Assembly (NCBI GenBank): GCA_949130485.1 | Contig: OX422190.1 | Coordinates: 4,622,361 to 4,686,360, forward strand | From: Agelas oroides | Taxonomy: Eukaryota > Porifera > Demospongiae > Agelasida > Agelasidae | Reading direction: 5' to 3' | Length of the DNA: 64,000 nt | Notes under the pieces: generated by a model | What the model saw: only the letters and a program-made list of their open reading frames with translations | The model's database searches: none | What the model was told of the DNA's origin: nothing | Shown: positions 1-15,600 of the stretch, in pieces | Numbering within the stretch: position 1 is the stretch's first letter | How the letters are laid out: each line of letters opens with the position of its first letter | Position numbers and translations under genes: made by a program

Positions 1-500
1 TCCTAAAGCTGCACTGGGATTCTGGGAGCTCTTCCTCAGCAAGAGTTTGCAGTCTCTCCTGGATGATTCTCGCAACTACTTTCCCAACAGTATCCAGCAG
101 GGCAATGCCCCTCCAATTATCGCATTTACTTAGGTTTCCTTTCTTTGGGATCGGGACTAGTAAGGCATCCGACCAATCCTTTGGCACCTCACCTTCCTTC
201 CACGTTGCTTGTACTAGATCCAGTAGTAGCTCAAGAAAGTCATCCTCACAACATGCTGCTTTGACCATTCCAGATAGGATGCCAAACGCACCTCCAGCCT
301 TCCCATTCTTGAGCTTGCCAATTGCATCGGTCAGTTCGTCCATAGTTGGCACCTCAGCCAGCTGGTGTCTCACTGGTTTCTATCTGGCTTTCTTGATCAC
401 GGCTTCATTGAATTGGCTCCGGATATTCAAAATGTTGGTAAAGTGCCTCCTCCACCGCTGTTGCTGTGCTTCTACTGTAGAGCATGGGTTGCCTTCTTAC
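1..500 (-). mobile_element. non-LTR retrotransposon (LINE) reverse transcriptase fragment
   Basis: Read on the minus strand, this encodes part of a LINE-type reverse transcriptase. The visible motifs are LVPIPKKGN, then NWRGIALLDTVGKV, then ARIIQERLQTL and ELPESQC, which is the usual block order of the fingers and palm entry in non-LTR elements. Upstream in the same frame are AIGKLKNGKAGG and, further out, RWRRHFTNILN. The frame has an in-frame TAG at about position 383, and the element runs off the window edge at position 1, so it is a dead or partial copy. The clade is not determined. It lies upstream of RNF213-like copy 1, either in an intron of that gene or between genes. Confidence 0.8.
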
Positions 501-727
501 TTCCTAGCTTTGCTCTACGATGTGCGTGTAACCTCCTGGGAAGCATGCAAGCCCTCCGCAGGGGAACACACGAGGGATGATCTGAGTGGCGCCATCAGGC
601 GGTGCCCTGTGCTCATGTTCACACTATTCCTCGAGTGTAATGCCATAGCCCCATTAGCCGGTCCGTACATGCTGTACGTCCTGTTACACCCGGTCACCAC
701 TTTGAGGAGGGTTTGGACTTTGACCGG

Positions 728-728
728 G

Positions 729-792
<64 letters not shown>
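728..792. repeat. (CA)n microsatellite
   Basis: Nearly pure CA dinucleotide tract beside the LINE fragment. The long Thr-His and Cys-Val reading frames across it are artefacts. Confidence 0.97.
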
Positions 793-794
<2 letters not shown>

Positions 795-799
795 TGATG

Positions 800-2700
800 T
801 TACAGTTCACAAAAGCACGCTTTGACACTCTTTGTTCATGCCTCAAAATGCCTCGAGATCTGGCCTCTTAGTCATTGACCACACCTATATTATCCGCCTT
901 GCAAGTGGAGAAGCCTTATGAGAATTGACAGAGCACACCATGCTGTGACGCTTTTTTCTGTTTTCCAATTCATTTCTCATATCTTGGAGTGTAGTGTGTA
1001 TTATATCATATGTTGGAAAACTGTGTTTCTCAAGGCCTCCTAAGTCCATGAAACAAGCCCCTAAAGCTAGCTTGGTAGCCACCATGACCACAAAGCACTA
1101 CTGGCTTGGTTTTGGTCCACTTGGGGCTTGTTGGTGTACAAATGTGGAATATTGTTTGTAAGAGTTATAACATTCAAGTATGGATTATTGAGATCTATTT
1201 CACAGCAACTGTCTAATAGGAATGTTATAGAAATGATACAACAGTGCACTAGGTGTACACATGCACAGAGTAAGCCTTGCACATGCAAGGCTCATTTTCA
1301 GACTGGCTATTGTCATCCCATCGCAGTGTTGGATGGTTTCAAAGTTGAAACTGATTGGTAACTGAGTAGCTATGAGCTATAGCTAGAAGTGCTACCGTCA
1401 ATAAACAGCTGCATGCACAAATATAATGCCAGTTGCTCACGCTAATTATGTGACACTGCCCGAGGGTGGTGTGCTTATATATCTACTAAAGCCCATGTGG
1501 ATGGATAATAACTATAACATAATACACATTACACTCCAAGGTATGAGAAATGAATGCTAATTGCCAGGCCAGACAAAGTGACATACATCCAATCTGACTG
1601 CATATTTGTTCATACCCTGGTGCACTTACTCCAGGAATGTAACTCTCTCATTGATCAACAAGTCTCCTTTCACTTGCTTCATGCACCACCCTCACCCCTC
1701 AAAGTGACTCCAGAAGGGATTTCTCCACTTACAAGCATTTCTTATGCCTTTACATTGCTGTGTATATTGAGCACGCTATGGTGCTTCAGGCTAATGATGT
1801 ATGCTGGTGTAAAATAGGTGAAGCCATGCCTTGCTATCCATGATAGATAAACTCATGTCTGGCTCTTCCCTCAAGGCTGAAACTTGTTTTGAACAAGCCT
1901 TGTCATAAATATTTTTAGCTAAGTAGCTCAAGTAGCACTGAACTCTTAATGTGTTCTAGTTAAGGCAGTCTGCAGCACTAAAGTTTAAGCATCTTGGGGT
2001 GTGGTATAACTTAAATATCTCCCACATCCAAAATGCTCTGTGTATTGAGGAGAATAACCTTTAGTACATAGCTACTGGAAAAGGGTAGGGTAATTATTTT
2101 GTTAAACCCATATAAACAAAACGTTGTTGATAGTGGGAGTCCCGTGATGACCAGCATGCCAAATGAAATACTTATCAAGCGTAAACACACAGCAGTATTA
2201 TTCTTACTAACATATTAAACCAGGACTCTATAGATTATTGCACAACGTGCTGAACGGATCATATGACAATGTGACGAAGGAGTGGGGGCATTCAGAAGTT
2301 AGCAATGAAAAATGGATGTAGCCTTGTTCCCAGGCCTCACCCATTTCTACCTTCCGTTTGCACTCACAACAATACACAGAAGTGGAAAAGCATATTATTG
2401 TGAACACAAATGGAAGGTTAAAACAGGGGAGACCTGGCAACAAGGCTAGCTCCTCTCTGCCACATAGTAACACCCCTACAAAAAAGCACATTTTCTAGCA
2501 ACATTGTTCCAAACTATAAGATCAGAAGTGCTATAGTTGCCAAGGTCAACTGGACTAGCTACACATGCTATAGGATGAAAGGGATATGTTTGTTGGGCTC
2601 ATAAGTGCTAACACACTTGTCAGAGGATGGATGAATACCGTACTGAGCTTATCATTTCCTCATTTTTTCCCAAACACATGCACACACATTCATTCATCAT
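800..2700. other. no gene recognised; one TAGCC-ended element
   Basis: I see no convincing exon here. At 2319-2448 there is a short inverted-repeat element with degraded ends: TAGCCTTGTTCCCAGGCC at the left and GACCTGGCAACAAGGCTA at the right. It belongs to the element family repeated throughout the window, but its flanks show no clear target-site duplication. If copy 1 of the RNF213-like gene extends upstream, this stretch is intron. Confidence 0.6.
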
Positions 2701-2737
2701 CCCTTCTCCTCCTCCCTCACATATATACATGACACAG

Positions 2738-5926
<3,189 letters not shown>

Positions 5927-6080
5927 TGAAGCTGCAGTAGTTAGTTTGTTATAGAGCTGCTAGTGATGTTACATGCATGTTTGCTTATAGTGTTAGCTAA
6001 CCATATAGTTAGTGCCTTTATTATTTACAGCTGATTTGCATGGAACAATGCAGTAGTTAGAGTATTTGCCAGCTTAGTGC
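5927..6080 (+). other. 3' untranslated region of RNF213-like copy 1, shared with copy 2
   Basis: After the stop codon the sequence remains nearly identical to that after copy 2 (32512-32640), including GCTGCAGTAGTTAGTTTGTT. The match extends beyond the coding region, so the two genes arose by duplication of genomic DNA and not by retroposition. Confidence 0.7.
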
Positions 6081-8300
6081 CTTTATGTAGTTGTGTTACA
6101 ATTATAATTGCATCTGGCCACCCAAGGTTCTGCCAATTGCATGAAGCATAACCCTTGGCTTCAAGTTGATTGCGAGTATCTAGTTCTCTAGAGTAACTCT
6201 ACTTCACTCCACTACGGCAGTGAAATATTCATCACAGGAGCTTTATATCAGACACACAGGTAAGCCCTCAACTGCATACCAACATTTATTTGGATTACAA
6301 CAGACAGCCACAGAATGAATTTGGCTATATGGAATGATAGCCAATCAGGAATGAAAATCATGAAGAGCTACAGCAAAAAAGAAGTAATGGGTGGGTGACT
6401 ACACCCTCAAAGAAGTATAATGGACTTCAACTTCATTCTCCCTACATAAAGGAGCCAGTGGGCAAATGGGATGACTCACAGTGGCAATATTGTTGTTGAG
6501 CTTGTCGGAAAAGCATTCATGAAGTGCTAATATTCATGTCTTGCAGGGACACCTGCATTTCAAGATGATATTGTTTAGTCATGATAACAATAGTCTAGGC
6601 CATGGCTGCATTTACAAGCTAGTTATAGGTATACCTGTACTCACCACTTTAGCCTTCTATCCTGGTCAAGGGTATTATATCATCACTTGTGCTATCAACC
6701 CATAAATTAAGGGTGGGGCATGCTACACCTAATGTGAGACAATTGCATGGTGCCATTGTCATTACCATTTTTGCAGTGTGACTAGTTTTGTGAACTCATT
6801 CTGTTTGTGTTCCAAGAGAAGGCTTGTCTACCTTTGGTAGTTTGTCTCAACCCTTACTCCTGCTTTTGTATTTGCCACGTACTGTCTCCAGTAAAGGATT
6901 GTGTAAGTAAAATTAAATACATGGGTGAAGAGTGCTGCATACTCTCCTACAAGAATTTATAAATGTTGAATCAATGTGATTCTTGCTGGTGAGTTCCTTT
7001 CTGCTTCGATCTGTTCCTATAGTTTAGCCTTCAGTACCACTGTGCACTATAATTATATATATCAAGGATTGTGAAGGGAGGTGGTTACCCACTCAGTTGC
7101 CATGCAGGAAACCTTAGGTTCTCGATTCTTGTCATGTTAGAGCTAAGGAAAAAATGCATGCTCATACCAAACATGTAGTGTTGTAAAGAATTTGCCAAGA
7201 AATTCAGTTTAATCCCAGCTCATTCACTTTTCTTGATTTGCATTCTTCACCTGTAGCTATAGCTCACTTTGTGTTCTGTGGTCAACAACTTTTCTTTGTT
7301 GACACAGTCACGCATCTGGGACATCTTACAATGTGAGTGATGTTATAATCACAAGTTGTGTGACAAGGTCAAGAAGGCCAAATATTGCTTATTAGCTTCC
7401 CTTCCCCGTGTTGGTTCTGACATGTCAATTTCACTGACTTACTGTCTCTTCCCATTTACAGCTCGTTGCTGTGATCACTTTCCTCTTCTGCTCTCTACCA
7501 CATAGAGGTTGCCTTCAACAAGGTCCTTAGACACCTACCTAGTCAAAGTTATACTGGCTTAGTTCACTGTGTGACAAATCTGGACGATCTATACAGCCTT
7601 GTCTACTGCCGCTCTAATTTTCTGTTGTCTGTGGTTATTAAGTGTTACACTCTTCTGTGGCTTGTTTAATTGGATTGTGTCACCTGAAGAGCTAATTAGC
7701 ATTGCATGTGTGCTTCAGTTATTTGTTCCCTCTGCTCCTGTACTAATCTCAATGAAGACCATGAACACATGATTGAGACCATTGTCTGTGACTGAGATTT
7801 TGATTTTTGTAGCAACAACACCAAAAACAAGTACAACACTACTACTAGCCTCGTTCCCAGGCCTTCCCACTGTCCAGGTTTTGATTGCTTGCAGTTTTTG
7901 CACATTGCAAGCGATCAAAAACTGGACGGTGGGAAGGCCTGGAACAAGGCTACACTAGTAGACTACTACTACTACTAATGTGTTCTATGTAGATCTTGAT
8001 TTACATCTAGCCACAACAAAGCAGTGGAACCACAGTTAGGCACCTTCCTTTCATAGGTGGCTTTCTTGAATGTGTGTAATAAACTACTCAAAATTAAAAG
8101 TGGGTCTTGACTGCAATTGCAACTGGCAGTATTAAACGATACTTCATTTTTCAAAAACTGAGTTGCTGAGCCATTCAATTTCATCCTCACAAAAATGCCC
8201 CACTTTGATTTGCATTTTGCATTTAGTATGTGCGGCATGCACATTACATGGCAGTGATGGCACATCCAGAAACAAGAATTTAACTCTATGATACAAATGC
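6080..8300. other. no gene recognised
   Basis: AT-rich intergenic DNA downstream of RNF213-like copy 1. I see no exon with flanking splice sites. It contains the inverted-repeat element at 7846-7952. Confidence 0.55.
7846..7952. mobile_element. TAGCCTCG-type MITE (107 bp)
   Basis: The ends are TAGCCTCGTTCCCAGGCC and, inverted, GGCCTGGAACAAGGCTA, and the body is almost a full palindrome. The flanks CACTACTAC (7837-7845) and CACTAGTAG (7953-7961) match at 7 of 9 positions, consistent with an old 9-bp target-site duplication. Confidence 0.8.
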
Positions 8301-8525
8301 ATGAGCTCACAATTCCACCAGCGTGTTTTGTACGGCTTGCAACTCCATACGTGAGTCAAAGTCTACGGGAAAGTACCTGGAATTCATTTATTTATGCCGT
8401 CATAGTTACATAATAAACGATTTCTTGGCTACCTCAAGCACTAGCTTTGACATGCAAGGCCAGGCCATGAACGACGATCGAGAGATGCGGAAGGAGCAGC
8501 AACGGTTCTACGACTCTCTCTCCAG
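8300..8525 (+). pseudogene. truncated duplicate of the TNK2 promoter and first coding exon
   Basis: Bases 8461-8518 encode AMNDDREMRKEQQRFY, matching AMNDDPEMWKEQQRFY at the start of the TNK2 gene (37101 onward). Similarity also covers the upstream DNA: CTCACAATTCCACCAGCG occurs at about 8305 and 36199, and a TTATGCCGTCATAGTTAC-like stretch at about 8393 corresponds to that at about 37010. Similarity stops abruptly at about 8518, inside the SAM-domain exon, so no kinase follows. It could still act as a promoter or first exon for the sialidase downstream: an AGT|gtaaaa donor at 8526 is in phase with the sialidase acceptor at 9004. That use is unproven. Confidence 0.72.
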
Positions 8526-8556
8526 TGTAAAATGCACCGAAAACTCATTAATTGTG

Positions 8557-9014
8557 TGTTGTTGTTTTTTAAATACCTTTGTTGGTGAACTATACTGTCA
8601 ACAATAGCTACTCACAGGTCTGACTGCATTATAGACTGTACAGCTTACAAGAATTACATAGTGAAATGTTGTAGGCAGGGTGGATTCTTATATTTATCAA
8701 AGAACTCAATGGAAACGTGCAGTGTGTTAATATTTCCTGGACTCATTCCTTGTTAATTTTCTACTCAACTGCAGCATCAGCCGACTGTTGTTGTTTTTTA
8801 AATACCTTTGTTGGTGAACTATACTGTCAACAATAGCTACTCACAGGTCTGACTGCATTATAGACTGTACAGCTTACAAGAATTACATAGTGAAATGTTG
8901 TAGGCAGGGTGGATTCTTATATTTATCAAAGAACTCAATGGAAACGTGCAGTGTGTTAATATTTCCTGGACTCATTCCTTGTTAATTTTCTACTCAACTG
9001 CAGCATCAGCCGAC
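8557..9014. repeat. 229-bp direct tandem duplication
   Basis: Two adjacent copies of about 229 bp (8557-8785 and 8786-9014) look essentially identical by eye. The unit carries the splice-acceptor-like CAACTGCAG that precedes the sialidase exon, so that acceptor is present twice. In the upstream copy the frame runs into a stop soon after the acceptor. Confidence 0.92.
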
Positions 9015-11553
9015 TGTTGTCTTACTACTAGTCTTGTGCCTTCATGTGGCCACGACAGCAACTTTGGGAATAGGCAATGAACAGCAACAGCAACACTTGT
9101 TCATAACCAAGCAAGTGATTGTTTTCACAAGAGGTGAAGGAGGGTATTACTGTATCAAGATTCCTTCTCTCTTGACAACAGCGAATGGAACTCTGCTTGC
9201 ATTTGGAGAAGGAAGAATGTTTTCTTGTTCTGACTTCACATGGACGGACCTAATTTATAAGCGTTCCACTGACGGTGGCAAAACCTGGAGTTCTCTGCAG
9301 CTGTTATACAGTAACTCATCTGTGGAAAGTGGCATGCATACAGTCATAGGAAATGCAGCCCCTGTTGTCCTCCATACCCACCGTATCTTAGTGCCATTCT
9401 GCAGAAACAACTTGCAGGTCATGTTGACATACAGTGATGATGATGGTCTTACATGGAGCAAACCAATCAATCTTACTGGAGTGACACATCCAACATGGAC
9501 GTGGTGAGTGTATGTCATTAACTGTACCGGGTATGTGATTTTCACAATGGGTGTCTATATATATGTGCTGAGGACTTTTTAAGAGCTGTTTGTGCAGCAT
9601 CGATCATTTCGTCGGATAATTATACCCTAGTATATGATGTGTGAAGCACTACGAGAAGCTCTGCGATGACAGATCAACCTTACCTGGCAGGATCCAAGGC
9701 GGGTACATGTACTTGATTATGATTTCTCACCCAATAGCAGAGCTATCTCACCAATAGCTAACTGAATACTAATGACTGGTGATCTCTCTTGAACTACAGT
9801 GAGAGAGAGATAATCATTTAGCAACAATTAGAAATTATAACCTCAGCAGTGGCGTAGCCAGGACATCGCTAGGGCACAGTATGGGTACACTACGTTTGTA
9901 CGAACTTCTGCGCGAAGTGCAGAAGCATTTGGGTGGGGGTGTGGGGGGGGGTGGGGAGGGAGGTGCACCCGCTTGGAATTTCACAGCCTCCCAGGTCAGG
10001 TTCTGAGGCCATATGGTAGTGCAGTGTAAGTCAATTACGGCAAACTCGCGCGTACGGTGAGCGTATGAGACTCGTAATTCTGCGGATATATGTAGTGATA
10101 CTGTGCCATTCGATTTCAAGACCGTTTAGCGCACAATTCGTGATCGACAACGATACTATCAGCATCGATAACATGCTTACTTGCACCGGTGGGGCACAGC
10201 CTCTAGTTGCTAGGGCACATGCCCCAGTGTGCCTCAGCCTGGCTACGGCACTGAACCTCAAAAGTAGGTAGTATAGGTAGGTAAATTCTGACCGGCTATT
10301 GCTCTGATAGGTGAATTGTATACATGGTTTTCATACCTGCCATTTGCTAGCAGGTAGTTGCATAATGATTATTATGCCCATGTGTGCTTGCTTGCACAAA
10401 AATGTTTGACAGTTTTCATGTTAATGTCTTCCTCTTGTTGCATGTAGAGCACATACCCTAGAAGACATGTAACTCCAACAGAAGCCCCGGATAGTCCGGT
10501 CAAATTATTGAACTGTACCAAAAATAGAACACCTGGTCTTGTGCTTAGCAACCATGGCTTACGTCTACATGCAGTACATGTTACTATTTTTAGTACTGGT
10601 GGTAAATTCCAATGTGCTTCAAATTTTATGGAGTTACACGCTCTTACTCAAGCCGCCTGTTCTTATGCACTCTTGATGTTGGTCATAGATCTTTCGCAGA
10701 GGAAGGTGGAGTCTTAATGTTCCCAAATGGATGACAGCTAATGCCATCTGCATTACTGTTATGCACAAAGCTATGCATGCTTGACATGTATGTTGCTGCG
10801 TTGTATTGGGTAGGTGGTTGCAAAATGTGTGCATGTGCTAATGAACAGCATTTGAAGCGAATTGCAGTGTATATAATCATATGATGCATGTTCTTATACA
10901 TGATGTTCCCTGGCTGTAATAGGGTTGGCACAGGACCACCTGGAAGCATTCAACTCCGTTCAAAGAGGATCATTGTTCCAGCTTACCACACTTCCACACC
11001 ATGGCCGAACATTGATGGTGCACTCTCTGAAGTTCACATGATGATAAGTGATGATGAGGGAAAATCGTGGTACATTGGTGGCAATATCACGGACTGGGTA
11101 CTGCAGTTCCCCAATGAGAACCAGGCTGTCATTCTTGATGGAGATAATGTGTTTGTAAATGCACGCACGCTACTGACTGACCGCATTGGTGCACTAAGTA
11201 AAGATGGTGGACTGACCTTTGGCCCCCACTTTGTTCTCAAAGGACTTCCACAACCACTTGAAGGTTGTCAGGGTAGTACCATTCGTCACCCTATGACTGG
11301 TATTCTGTTCTATTCTGGTCCAGCTACTGTCTCCCCCTATCGTCACAACATGAGCATCTATACCAGTATGGATGATGGGTTGACTTGGAAGGCAAGAGCA
11401 GTTGTTCATTCTGGTGCATCTGCATATAGCTCACTAGCAGTACTTAATGATGGCCATTCAATTGGCCTCTTGTACGAGTGGTCCAATGAAACAAAGCTTG
11501 TGTTTGATCCAGACTACTTTAGTTTTGTTGTCATATACGGTGAAGATGTTTGA
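9004..11553 (+). CDS. exo-alpha-sialidase, NEU1-like, secreted or lysosomal
   Basis: Two exons, 9004-9503 and 10923-11553 (TGA), encode about 375 residues with a tryptophan codon split at the junction. A sialidase removes terminal sialic acids from glycans. Five Asp-box motifs mark the beta-propeller: STDGGKTW, SDDDGLTW, SDDEGKSW, SKDGGLTF and SMDDGLTW. Other family marks are FGEGR, SDFTWTDLIYKRS (catalytic Asp region), FVNARTL, and ASAYSSL with LLYEW for the Tyr-Glu pair. The usual F/Y-R-I-P motif reads CIKIP (AAG), so the first Arg of the arginine triad appears replaced by Lys. After the acceptor the exon begins with a hydrophobic stretch, TVVLLLVLCLHVATTATLG, typical of a signal peptide, but no in-frame ATG is present. 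The start codon therefore lies in an upstream exon, possibly the TNK2-derived fragment at 8446-8526. Confidence 0.85.
9847..10253. mobile_element. hAT-like MITE in the sialidase intron
   Basis: The inverted ends are CAGTGGCGTAGCCAGG and CCTGGCTACGGCACTG. The flanks AACCTCAG (9839-9846) and AACCTCAA (10254-10261) form an 8-bp target-site duplication with one mismatch, as expected for hAT elements. A related, more decayed copy lies at about 18611-18934. Confidence 0.8.
10460..10695. mobile_element. inverted-repeat element, related to 34835-35087
   Basis: It shares two blocks with the element at 34835-35087: the GACCGGACT/AATAGAACACCTGGT block and the GCTCTTACTCAAGCCGCC block. These are rearranged or in opposite orientation relative to that copy. 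Boundaries are approximate and it is non-coding. Confidence 0.55.
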
Positions 11554-11775
11554 TCCATACTACGTTGATTTGTTTTGTTGTCATATATGGTTATGTTTGA
11601 TCCAGTTTTGTTCTCATATATAATATAGCTATGGTGAAGATGTGTTTGTTGTCATATAGCTATGGTGAAGATATGTGTTTGAATCAGTTTTGTTGTCATA
11701 TAGCTATGGTAAAGATATGTGTTTGAATCAGTTTTGTTGTCATATAGCTATGGTGAAGAATCAGTTTTGTTGTCT
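11545..11775. repeat. degenerate tandem repeat, about 40-bp unit
   Basis: Several imperfect copies of a unit containing TTTTGTTGTCATATAGCTATGG follow the sialidase stop codon. They probably arose by expansion of the last coding bases and 3' UTR, because the first copy resembles the end of the gene (TTTGTTGTCATATACGGTG). Confidence 0.7.
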
Positions 11776-11867
11776 AATCATATGACTATATTACAGTCCA
11801 TAGTTAAGCTCCATTAACACCAGCGCAATAAATGTGTATAGTGTTTTTCTTGTACATGTAAACAGTG

Positions 11868-12030
11868 CAAAAAGTGTAATAGCTCACTGAATGGCTAAGC
11901 AACAGTCAAAATGTGTAATAGCTCTCTCATTGGTTAAAGAACAGACTATCACCAGTGGAAAAGTGTAATAGCTCTCTGATTGGTTGAAAAACAGACTGTT
12001 AACAGTGCATAAGTATAATAGCTCACTGAC
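11868..12030. repeat. degenerate tandem repeat, about 50-bp unit
   Basis: Four imperfect copies of a unit with AGTGTAATAGCTC and ACTGA/ATTGG. Non-coding. The rest of 12030-12650 holds no recognised gene; an isolated half of a TAGCCTCG-type end (GCCTGGGAACGAGGCTA) lies at 12542-12558. Confidence 0.65.
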
Positions 12031-12671
12031 TTGTAAGTACCAACAATTTGCTGTAAATTATCTAATGTGCTGTAAACTTGTAACTTGTAAGTATCAATAA
12101 TTTGCTGTATACTATATAGTGTAGACTGTAAATTTGTATACTATAAACTTGCCTATCTCGTACATGCTCATACTTATTGTAGTGTACTGTCAACGTAGCA
12201 AGGTTTATGATTAGCAATCAATAGTATGTTTTCTCGTACAATTTGGGATTAATAGCCATTCACTCATGCTATTAATTATGCATAATAATTATAGCTATGA
12301 TGAAGATATGTTTCATATCCAGTTTTGTTGTCATATACGGTGATGTTTGATCCACGTTATTATGGTGAACATGCATGTTTGATCAAGTAGATGTTCGACA
12401 TGTTTGATCCCAACTTACTTTAGTTTAGTGGTGAAGATGTTTGGTCAGACTTTAGTGGTGAAAGATGTTTGGTCAGACTTTAGTTAAGATGTTGATCCAG
12501 GCTCTCATTATTACGGCGCGAACTGATATCAGACGGGTGAGGCCTGGGAACGAGGCTAGTTGCTGGGCGTAGCTAGCTATCGGTATATTTACCGTTACAA
12601 TTGCGTGACGTCTCATTCAGTTCTTAGCGCTCTACGCTAATGATTCTTATATTGTGAGAGCTGTTTGCACT

Positions 12672-15600
12672 ATGTCCGATGGTAACAGGCCAGTAGTGTG
12701 GCAGTGCGTACACTGTCTTGGGCGTATACCTGGAGTTTCTCCAGATGCGCAGTTTCAATTCTGCCCCAACTGCGGTTGTCCACAGTCGCCAAGACCAGAT
12801 ACGTCCGTGTCGGAAGGACGACGGTGCAGAAACTCGAATTGCAGAGAACAGCTTTTAACTCCTACTGCTAAATTTTGTCACAAGTGTCAAACGCGTCAGC
12901 AGCAGCTGCCAGAACTGCAACAGTCTGAACAGATTACTCATTCTGGTTTATCTGCAGGCTCCTGTGATCATGAAGGTCCGCCACCCGTTACCCAGTTGCA
13001 TGTACCGCTGACGCATCAATCCATGCAATCCCTGGATAGTGGTCAGCAACCTGGCCAGGCACACCCCCCACCACAAACTGGCCAGCTGCAGCCAACTGCT
13101 CTAATGCAACCTGTCCAGCCAACTCCCCAAGTGCAACCTGCATGGCCAGCCACCTCCCCTACTACAAACACTTTCCCAACTGCAACCTATAGTGAGTCAC
13201 CTCCCCAGCACCAGCAACTAGGCCAGCCATCTCCTCCTTGCCAGCCACTTCCTCCACCACAACCTGGCCAGCCACCTCCCCAACTGCAACCTGGCCAGCC
13301 ACCTCCCCAACCGCAACCCGACCAGCCACCTCCCCAACTGCAACCCGGCCAGCCACCTCCCCAACCGCAACCCGACCAGCCACCTCCCAAGCCGCAACCT
13401 GACCAGCCACCTCCCCAACCAAAGCCTGGCCAGCCACCTCCCCAGTTGCAACCTGGCCAGCCACCTCTTCAACTGCAACCCGACCAGCCACCTCCCCAGT
13501 TGCAACCTGGCCAGCCACCTCCCCCACTGCAACCTGATCAGCCACCTCTCCCACTGCAACCTGGCCAGCCAACTACCCAACTGCAACCTGGCCAGCCACC
13601 TCCCCAACAGCAACCTGACCAGCCACCTCCCCAACAGCAACCTGGCCAGCCACCTCCCCCACTGCAACCTGATCAGCCACCTCTCCCACTGCAACCTGGC
13701 CAGCCAACTCCCCAACTGCAACCTGGCCAGCCACCTCCCCAACAGCAACCTGATCAGCCACCTCTCCAACTGCAACCTGACCAGCCACCTCCCCAACTGC
13801 AACCTGACCAGCCACCTCCCCAACAGCAACCTGGCCAGCCACCTCCCCAACTGCAACCTGACCAGCCAACTCCCCAACTGCAACCTGGCCAGCCACCTTC
13901 CCCACCACAAACACCTCTCCAATCTCAATCTGGTCAGTTACTTTCTCAACCGCAACCTGGCCAGCGCTATACTAGTAACTCTTCCCAAAAACCCTGTAAT
14001 GGTTCCCAGCTGGAAACTACTAGTGATCCCAGTCAGCAGAGGGATTCCTTTCACATGACAATCCAAAATCAGGTTTGCATCTATAAGTTGAAGCTACCTT
14101 GTGTAAAAAGTCACAGATTCTTGGAATGTGCAGTGTAGCTAGTAAGGAAAGCCCCAATTGATAGTGAAACTCACATTGAGTGCCAATAAATTTGGTTTTC
14201 TAGGTAATCATTCTCCTAAATCTGTTTGTAGCTACACACAACTGATCTTGACATAATTAAGTACACATTCAATGACATATAATTTTAAGGCTACTCTTGT
14301 TTGACCCACAAGTCACTACCTGATGCTTTGATGATTTTCTAAACTGTGTAGTCCTCTTGTAGACACTTCTGCTACTTTCAAGCTATCCCAAAAACCAGAC
14401 TACCTTTCCTTACACTAAACTAATGTAGTTTAAGACGTTAAAGATTAATTGTGTGTGTTTCTAGGCCACACAGGATGAGACAAAGCAGCCTGGTAACACA
14501 GCTGCTTCCCAAGAGCCCTGTAATGGTCCCCAGTCTGAAACTACTAGCAAACCCAATCAGCATCCACAGCAGAAAGATCTCTTTGATGGGACAAGGCAAA
14601 CTCAGGTTAGTCCACTTGTAGCTAAAACTACATACACATGTTATGTGTAAATTTTTGGACGGTTACAGTGTAGCCAGTAAGGGAAGCTCAATGCATATTG
14701 AAAGCCATGTGGAATAAGTACATAGTTTAGGTTTTCATAATCAAATCAGTTTGTAGCTAGCTACATGCACATGATCTTGAGTTAAGTACACATTCATGCA
14801 GTGTGTTACAAGTACGGATGTAGGTAGTTATAAGATTGTGTTTTTTTGGCATGACATCCCTACATCTCTTTTCATTTTTAATGATTTTTCTTTTCTTGTC
14901 AACACAGCAAGCTATAGGCTACCCATTTATTAAACCGTGGATAAGGTGTTGATAAATGGGTAGCCTTGACCCACAAGTTACAATACCTGAATGCTTTTGA
15001 TGATTTTCTAAACTGTGTAGTCCTCTTATATTGGCTTCTGCTACTTTCAAGCTACCCCAAAAACCAGATTGTCCTTCCTTGCATATACCATAATGAGTCT
15101 AATTATTCGAACAAAATTAAATTAATTCATTTCTGGCACTTGAATTCTATAGAATACACAATTTTGCCGGAGGGGGAGGGGGGGGGGTGTTCGAATAATT
15201 AGCGGAATTGTGATCTGTAATAACACAGTTCACACAAACACACTATACACATTACTAGTTACTACAACTAGGCCAGTCCATAGACTGTTGAAGGCTAGGA
15301 GACGTTTGGCAACCCCCGTTCGAGCTCCGCAAAGACTGTCAAAGGTTTGTAGACGCTCTCTAACCACCTTTCGAGCTCCGCAGAGACTGTTGAAAGGTAG
15401 TACAGAGACTGTCGAAGGTTAGTAGACGTTCGGCGACCTCCGTTCGAGCTCCCCAAAGTGTAGGTGTTCGGATATTGGAATAATAATTTCAAACGTGGGT
15501 GCGAATGCTTGGAATACAATAATTAATAATTTTCCTGGCAAAGGGGGGTGTTCGAATAATTGGATGGTTCGAATAATTAGACTCATTACGGTACTATACA

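Noticed and set aside
13162..13928. Three minus-strand frames opposite the proline repeat
   Set aside because: They arise because the 27-bp unit is a multiple of three and lacks stops on both strands. The zinc ribbons and splice sites support the plus strand.
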